From: Streptococcus salivarius
GTDB lineage: Bacteria; Bacillota; Bacilli; Lactobacillales; Streptococcaceae
Assembly: GCF_009738225.1 (NCBI RefSeq)
Contig: NZ_CP018187.1
Coordinates: forward strand, 940,501-1,004,500
Length of the DNA: 64,000 nucleotides
Direction: 5' to 3'
Both the position numbers and the translations under genes were made by a program. The notes under the pieces were generated by a model. It was given only the letters and a program-made list of their open reading frames with translations. It did no database searches and was not told the DNA's origin. Position 1 is the stretch's first letter. Every line of letters begins with the position of its first letter. Positions 60,998-64,000 of the stretch are shown here, piece by piece.

Positions 60998-61919
60998 ACG
61001 CTTTTTCCGCCATTTAGGAGAATCGATTAAGAATCTCAAACGTAATCTATTGTCGACACTTACGGCAGTATTTTCGGTGATGATTGTTCTTTCACTTTTA
61101 GGTGTCTTTGGCTCTGTTATTTTAAATACGCAGAAATTGGCTTCAGATATTGAAAAGAATATTCAGGTCAATGTCTACTTGGATCCAGATTCATCAGATG
61201 CCTCGAAAACAGTCAAGGAACTTTCTGGACAGATTGTTGCTAATAAAGACTACCATAAGATTTATGATACTTTGACCAAAATCAAAGGTGTAGATAAGGT
61301 TACTTTCTCTAGTAAAGAAGAACAAAAGAAACAACTGATTGAAACAATGGGTTCAAGTTTCGAGACAGCTACTGGAGATGCCAACCCTCTTTCAGATGTT
61401 TACATCGTCCAAACGAAATCACCAGATGATGTCAGTCGAGTTGCCAAGGAAGCAAAAGCTATTCAGGGTGTTGATAATGCTAACTTTGGTGGCTCAGATA
61501 CTGAAATTCTGATGTCCACTATGAAACGTGTTCAATTTTGGGGAATCATTGCCACAGCACTCTTAACTATTGTGGCTGTCCTATTGATTTCAAATACCAT
61601 CCGTATTACCATTATGTCACGTGCGACTGAAATTCAAATCATGCGTTTGGTAGGTGCTAAGAATTCATATATTCGTCGTCCCTACTTGATGGAAGGTGCT
61701 TGGATTGGAGCACTTGGTGCCATCATTCCTTCTGGGCTCATTTATCTTTTGTATCACATGGTTTACTCATCTTTGAATCCAGATTTTGTCAAAGGTGGTA
61801 TTTCGATGTATGATCCAGAGTGGTTTGTCTATGCGGTTATCGGAACCCTCTTCGCAGTCGGTATTATTATTGGTTCGATTGGGTCACGTATGGCAATGCG
61901 CCGTTATTTGAAATACTAA
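60990..61919 (+). CDS. ftsX: Cell division protein FtsX
   Basis: 309 residues, four membrane helices (about 22-45, 185-210, 235-258, 280-302) with a large outer loop after the first helix, the FtsX layout. Start ATG 60990 yields MIRRFFRHLGESIKNLKRNL, the usual N terminus; the SD is AGGAG somewhat far upstream within ftsE. It transmits FtsE ATP hydrolysis to the extracellular PcsB-type hydrolase. Confidence 0.92.
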   Translation: MIRRFFRHLGESIKNLKRNLLSTLTAVFSVMIVLSLLGVFGSVILNTQKLASDIEKNIQVNVYLDPDSSDASKTVKELSGQIVANKDYHKIYDTLTKIKGVDKVTFSSKEEQKKQLIETMGSSFETATGDANPLSDVYIVQTKSPDDVSRVAKEAKAIQGVDNANFGGSDTEILMSTMKRVQFWGIIATALLTIVAVLLISNTIRITIMSRATEIQIMRLVGAKNSYIRRPYLMEGAWIGALGAIIPSGLIYLLYHMVYSSLNPDFVKGGISMYDPEWFVYAVIGTLFAVGIIIGSIGSRMAMRRYLKY

Positions 61920-61925
61920 GAGATT

Positions 61926-61956
61926 AAAGGAGAACTATTTTGGTTCTCTTTTTGTT
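61926..61956 (+). terminator. Terminator after ftsEX
   Basis: AAAGGAGAAC-TATTTTG-GTTCTCTTTTT hairpin. Confidence 0.75.
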
Positions 61957-62034
61957 TGTCCGGAGATTCATAAAAGCAGATTTTCAACTATATCTCAAAA
62001 TCGTCTGCTCAAAGCCCAAATCCAATCCCATATT

Positions 62035-62043
62035 TGGTATAAT
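62035..62043 (+). promoter_or_regulatory. Extended -10 promoter of the Nudix gene
   Basis: TGgTATAAT; no clear -35. Confidence 0.55.
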
Positions 62044-62073
62044 ATTTAAAAAACATTGGAAAAGAGATGCATT

Positions 62074-62556
62074 ATGACAAAGTTAGCTACCATTTGTTAT
62101 ATTGACAATGGAAAGGAGCTTTTGCTCCTACATCGTAATAAAAAGCCTAATGATGTTCATGAAGGAAAGTGGATTTCTGTCGGGGGAAAACTAGAAGTTG
62201 GAGAGACACCAGATGAATGTGCTCGTCGTGAAATTCTCGAGGAAACACATTTTACAGTGACTGAGATGGATTTTAAAGGTATGATTACCTTCCCAGAATT
62301 TACCCCTGGTCATGATTGGTACACCTATGTCTTTAAGGTAACTGGTTTTGAAGGAGAACTCATCTCAGATGAGGAGTCTCGTGAAGGAACGCTTGAATGG
62401 GTACCATATGATGAGGTCTTATCTAAACCAACTTGGGAAGGTGACTATGAGATTTTTAAGTGGATCCTTGAAGATAGACCATTCTTCTCTGCAAAATTTA
62501 GCTACGATCGTAACCAGAACTTGGTAGATAAAACTGTAACATTTTATGATAAATAG
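62074..62556 (+). CDS. Nudix hydrolase, MutT/8-oxo-dGTPase type
   Basis: 160 residues with a complete Nudix box (GGKLEVGETPDECARREILE followed by ETHF), flanked by KWISVGG. Streptococcal relatives are 8-oxo-dGTP diphosphatases (MutX/MutT type) that clear oxidised nucleotides; the substrate is inferred. ATG 62074 gives the family start MTKLATICYI; the upstream in-frame TTG (62056) adds six unlikely residues. Nine bases separate it from the next gene. Confidence 0.87.
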   Translation: MTKLATICYIDNGKELLLLHRNKKPNDVHEGKWISVGGKLEVGETPDECARREILEETHFTVTEMDFKGMITFPEFTPGHDWYTYVFKVTGFEGELISDEESREGTLEWVPYDEVLSKPTWEGDYEIFKWILEDRPFFSAKFSYDRNQNLVDKTVTFYDK

Positions 62557-62565
62557 GGAGGAACT

Positions 62566-63744
62566 ATGAAGCGTAAAAAAACAGAAGATTTTTCAGAAAC
62601 ATGGTTTTTTAAGTGGATATTGAATAATCAGGCTGTCGTAGCCTTTTTCATCTTACTTTTGATTGGTTTGACGGTTTTGATTTTTACCAAGATTAGTCCC
62701 ATTTTTTCACCCGTCATCCAGTTTATGACCATTATTATGTTGCCATTGGTTATTTCCATGCTCCTTTATTATTTAATAAAACCTTTGGTACTACTTGTAG
62801 AAAGAACGGGATTGAGTCGAACCATGTCTATCTTGGTCATCTACGCTATCCTTGGCTTGCTCTTGGTTTGGGGGATTTCAACAGCTATTCCAAGCTTACA
62901 AAATCAAATTTTGATTTTGATACGAAATGCACCATCATATATTGCACGTGCCAATAGTGAAACGGAACGTTGGATTAATCTGCCTATTCTTTCTAACTTC
63001 CATGGTGATTTAGAGTCCATGCTTAGTGATTTCTCAGCGAGAATGGTCAATTATGCTGAGAACTTTTCTTCATCGGCTTTGACATGGGTTGGAACTTTTG
63101 CGAGCACAGTAGCAAGGGTGACAGTAGCTATCATTTTGGCACCTTTCATTCTCTTCTACCTTTTAAGAGATAGCCAAAAGATGAAACATAGCTTTGTCTC
63201 AGCCTTACCAACTCGCTTTCGTGAAACAACTGTTCGTATGCTTTCAGATATTAATAGTCAGCTCGAAGGGTATGTTCAAGGTCAGGTTACAGTCGCTATT
63301 GTTGTTGCCATCATGTTCTGTATTATGTTTAAGATTGTAGGTCTTCGATATGGTATGACTTTCGGTATTATGGCAGGTTTTCTAAACATGGTTCCTTATC
63401 TGGGAAGCTTTCTTGCTATGGTACCAGTTATAATCATGGGACTGGTGCAAGGACCCGCTATGTTGATCAAGGTCCTCATCATTTTCTTCATTGAGCAAAC
63501 TATTGAGGGACGTTTTGTTTCTCCACTCGTTTTGGGGAATAAACTTAGTATTCACCCGATTACCATTATGTTTATTCTCTTGACAGCAGGTTCTCTTTAC
63601 GGTGTTTGGGGCGTCTTATTGGGGATTCCAATTTATGCCTCTGTCAAGGTTGTTGTTAGAGAGATTTTTGATTGGTACCGTTCTGTAAGTAATCTTTATC
63701 AAGATGATTTAGAAAATGAAGGACAAAAAGACGATGTTAAATAG
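62566..63744 (+). CDS. AI-2E (PerM) family membrane transporter
   Basis: 392 residues with about eight membrane helices in the AI-2E/PerM arrangement: two N-terminal pairs, a soluble helical segment (about 120-190), then GYVQGQVTVAIVVAIM and NMVPYLGSFLAMVPVI. Members export autoinducer-like molecules or move ions; the substrate is unknown. SD GGGAGGA. It overlaps the TPR gene by 11 bases. Confidence 0.85.
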   Translation: MKRKKTEDFSETWFFKWILNNQAVVAFFILLLIGLTVLIFTKISPIFSPVIQFMTIIMLPLVISMLLYYLIKPLVLLVERTGLSRTMSILVIYAILGLLLVWGISTAIPSLQNQILILIRNAPSYIARANSETERWINLPILSNFHGDLESMLSDFSARMVNYAENFSSSALTWVGTFASTVARVTVAIILAPFILFYLLRDSQKMKHSFVSALPTRFRETTVRMLSDINSQLEGYVQGQVTVAIVVAIMFCIMFKIVGLRYGMTFGIMAGFLNMVPYLGSFLAMVPVIIMGLVQGPAMLIKVLIIFFIEQTIEGRFVSPLVLGNKLSIHPITIMFILLTAGSLYGVWGVLLGIPIYASVKVVVREIFDWYRSVSNLYQDDLENEGQKDDVK

Positions 63745-64000
63745 TGAAAAAATGGTTGCCTCTATTGGAAACCAAGATTTAGACCACGCGGACAAATATT
63801 TTAAAAAAGCTTTACGAGAGGACCCTGCAGAGGTTCTTGTTGAGTTGGGCCAATATTTAGAATCTATTGGTTTCTTACCACAGGCACAGGAAATTTACGA
63901 AAAAGTTCGCTTTGATTTTCCAGAGGTTAATGTCAATCTAGCACAAATTGCTGCCGAAGATGGTGATATTGAAGAGGCTTTTCTCTATTTGGATGCCATA
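63734..64000 (+). CDS. TPR-repeat protein (3' end outside window)
   Basis: 89 codons are visible from ATG 63734 to the end of the window with no stop. The sequence has helical repeats of TPR type (LDHADKYFKKALREDPAE, LGQYLESIGFLPQAQEIYEK, DIEEAFLYLD). The start overlaps the AI-2E gene and the frame is confirmed by the regular repeat pattern. TPR proteins mediate protein contacts; function unknown. Confidence 0.75.
   Translation, partial: MLNSEKMVASIGNQDLDHADKYFKKALREDPAEVLVELGQYLESIGFLPQAQEIYEKVRFDFPEVNVNLAQIAAEDGDIEEAFLYLDAI

Noticed and set aside
61976..62010. Inverted repeat AGCAGATTTT / AAAATCGTCTGCT between ftsX and the Nudix gene
   Set aside because: The stem has a bulge and a long AT loop, without T-run or conserved context; I cannot assign a role.

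Overview
The window looks like chromosomal DNA of a Streptococcus of the salivarius group (S. salivarius, S. vestibularis or S. thermophilus type). The reasons are low G+C, dense co-directional genes with AGGAGG-type ribosome binding sites, extended -10 promoters (TGnTATAAT), an LPETG sorting signal, the streptococcal neighbours vicRKX, murA-epuA-endA, ftsEX and rplS/tRNA-Arg, an SMK-type leader before metK and an Mn-type leader before a P-type ATPase. The species call is inference; no 16S gene is present.

Layout. 1-4613: 3' part of a very large LPXTG wall protein built of CshA-type repeats. 4797-13885: a DUF4649-type protein, a tryptophan-type ABC transporter (trpXYZ), RNase J2 with an upstream 19-codon ORF, an esterase, a small zinc metalloprotease with a membrane partner, a flavodoxin and a ClC antiporter. 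13959-16064: chorismate mutase, a CLC-F-like fluoride antiporter, rplS and tRNA-Arg(CCU). 16312-23171: a Gly/Ser-rich surface protein, a DUF3042 protein, miaA, a free-Met-sulfoxide reductase, dnaX followed by a 50-bp tandem repeat, a small membrane protein, birA and metK with its SAM leader.

23370-36871 is the most notable part: a long untranslated leader and a co-directional operon for a Pel-like exopolysaccharide (pelD-E-A-F-G order) continued by a CotH-kinase lipoprotein, a VTC-type polyphosphate polymerase, a DUF4956 membrane protein, a DUF4832-type protein and galE. The PelD protein ends after its GAF domain and lacks a GGDEF c-di-GMP receptor domain, so control of Pel output must differ from Pseudomonas and Bacillus.

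37063-39771: DUF1146, murA, epuA, endA. 39849-46016 (minus strand): a tandem duplication of a four-gene amino-acid ABC transporter in which ATPase and permeases stayed almost identical while the binding proteins diverged; each copy has its own promoter with a CodY-like box directly upstream. 46301-64000: vicRKX, a DUF454 protein, a FemABX transferase, a HAD phosphatase, a GNAT protein, a DUF1934 protein, a Mn-riboswitch-controlled cation ATPase, a nitroreductase, a phosphoesterase, queG, prfB with a programmed +1 frameshift, ftsEX, a Nudix hydrolase, an AI-2E-family permease and the start of a TPR protein.

A recurring pattern is a -10 hexamer followed by only six or seven bases and then the start codon, with no Shine-Dalgarno (msrC, DUF3272-like gene, birA, DUF1146 gene, queG). 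This predicts a set of leaderless mRNAs.
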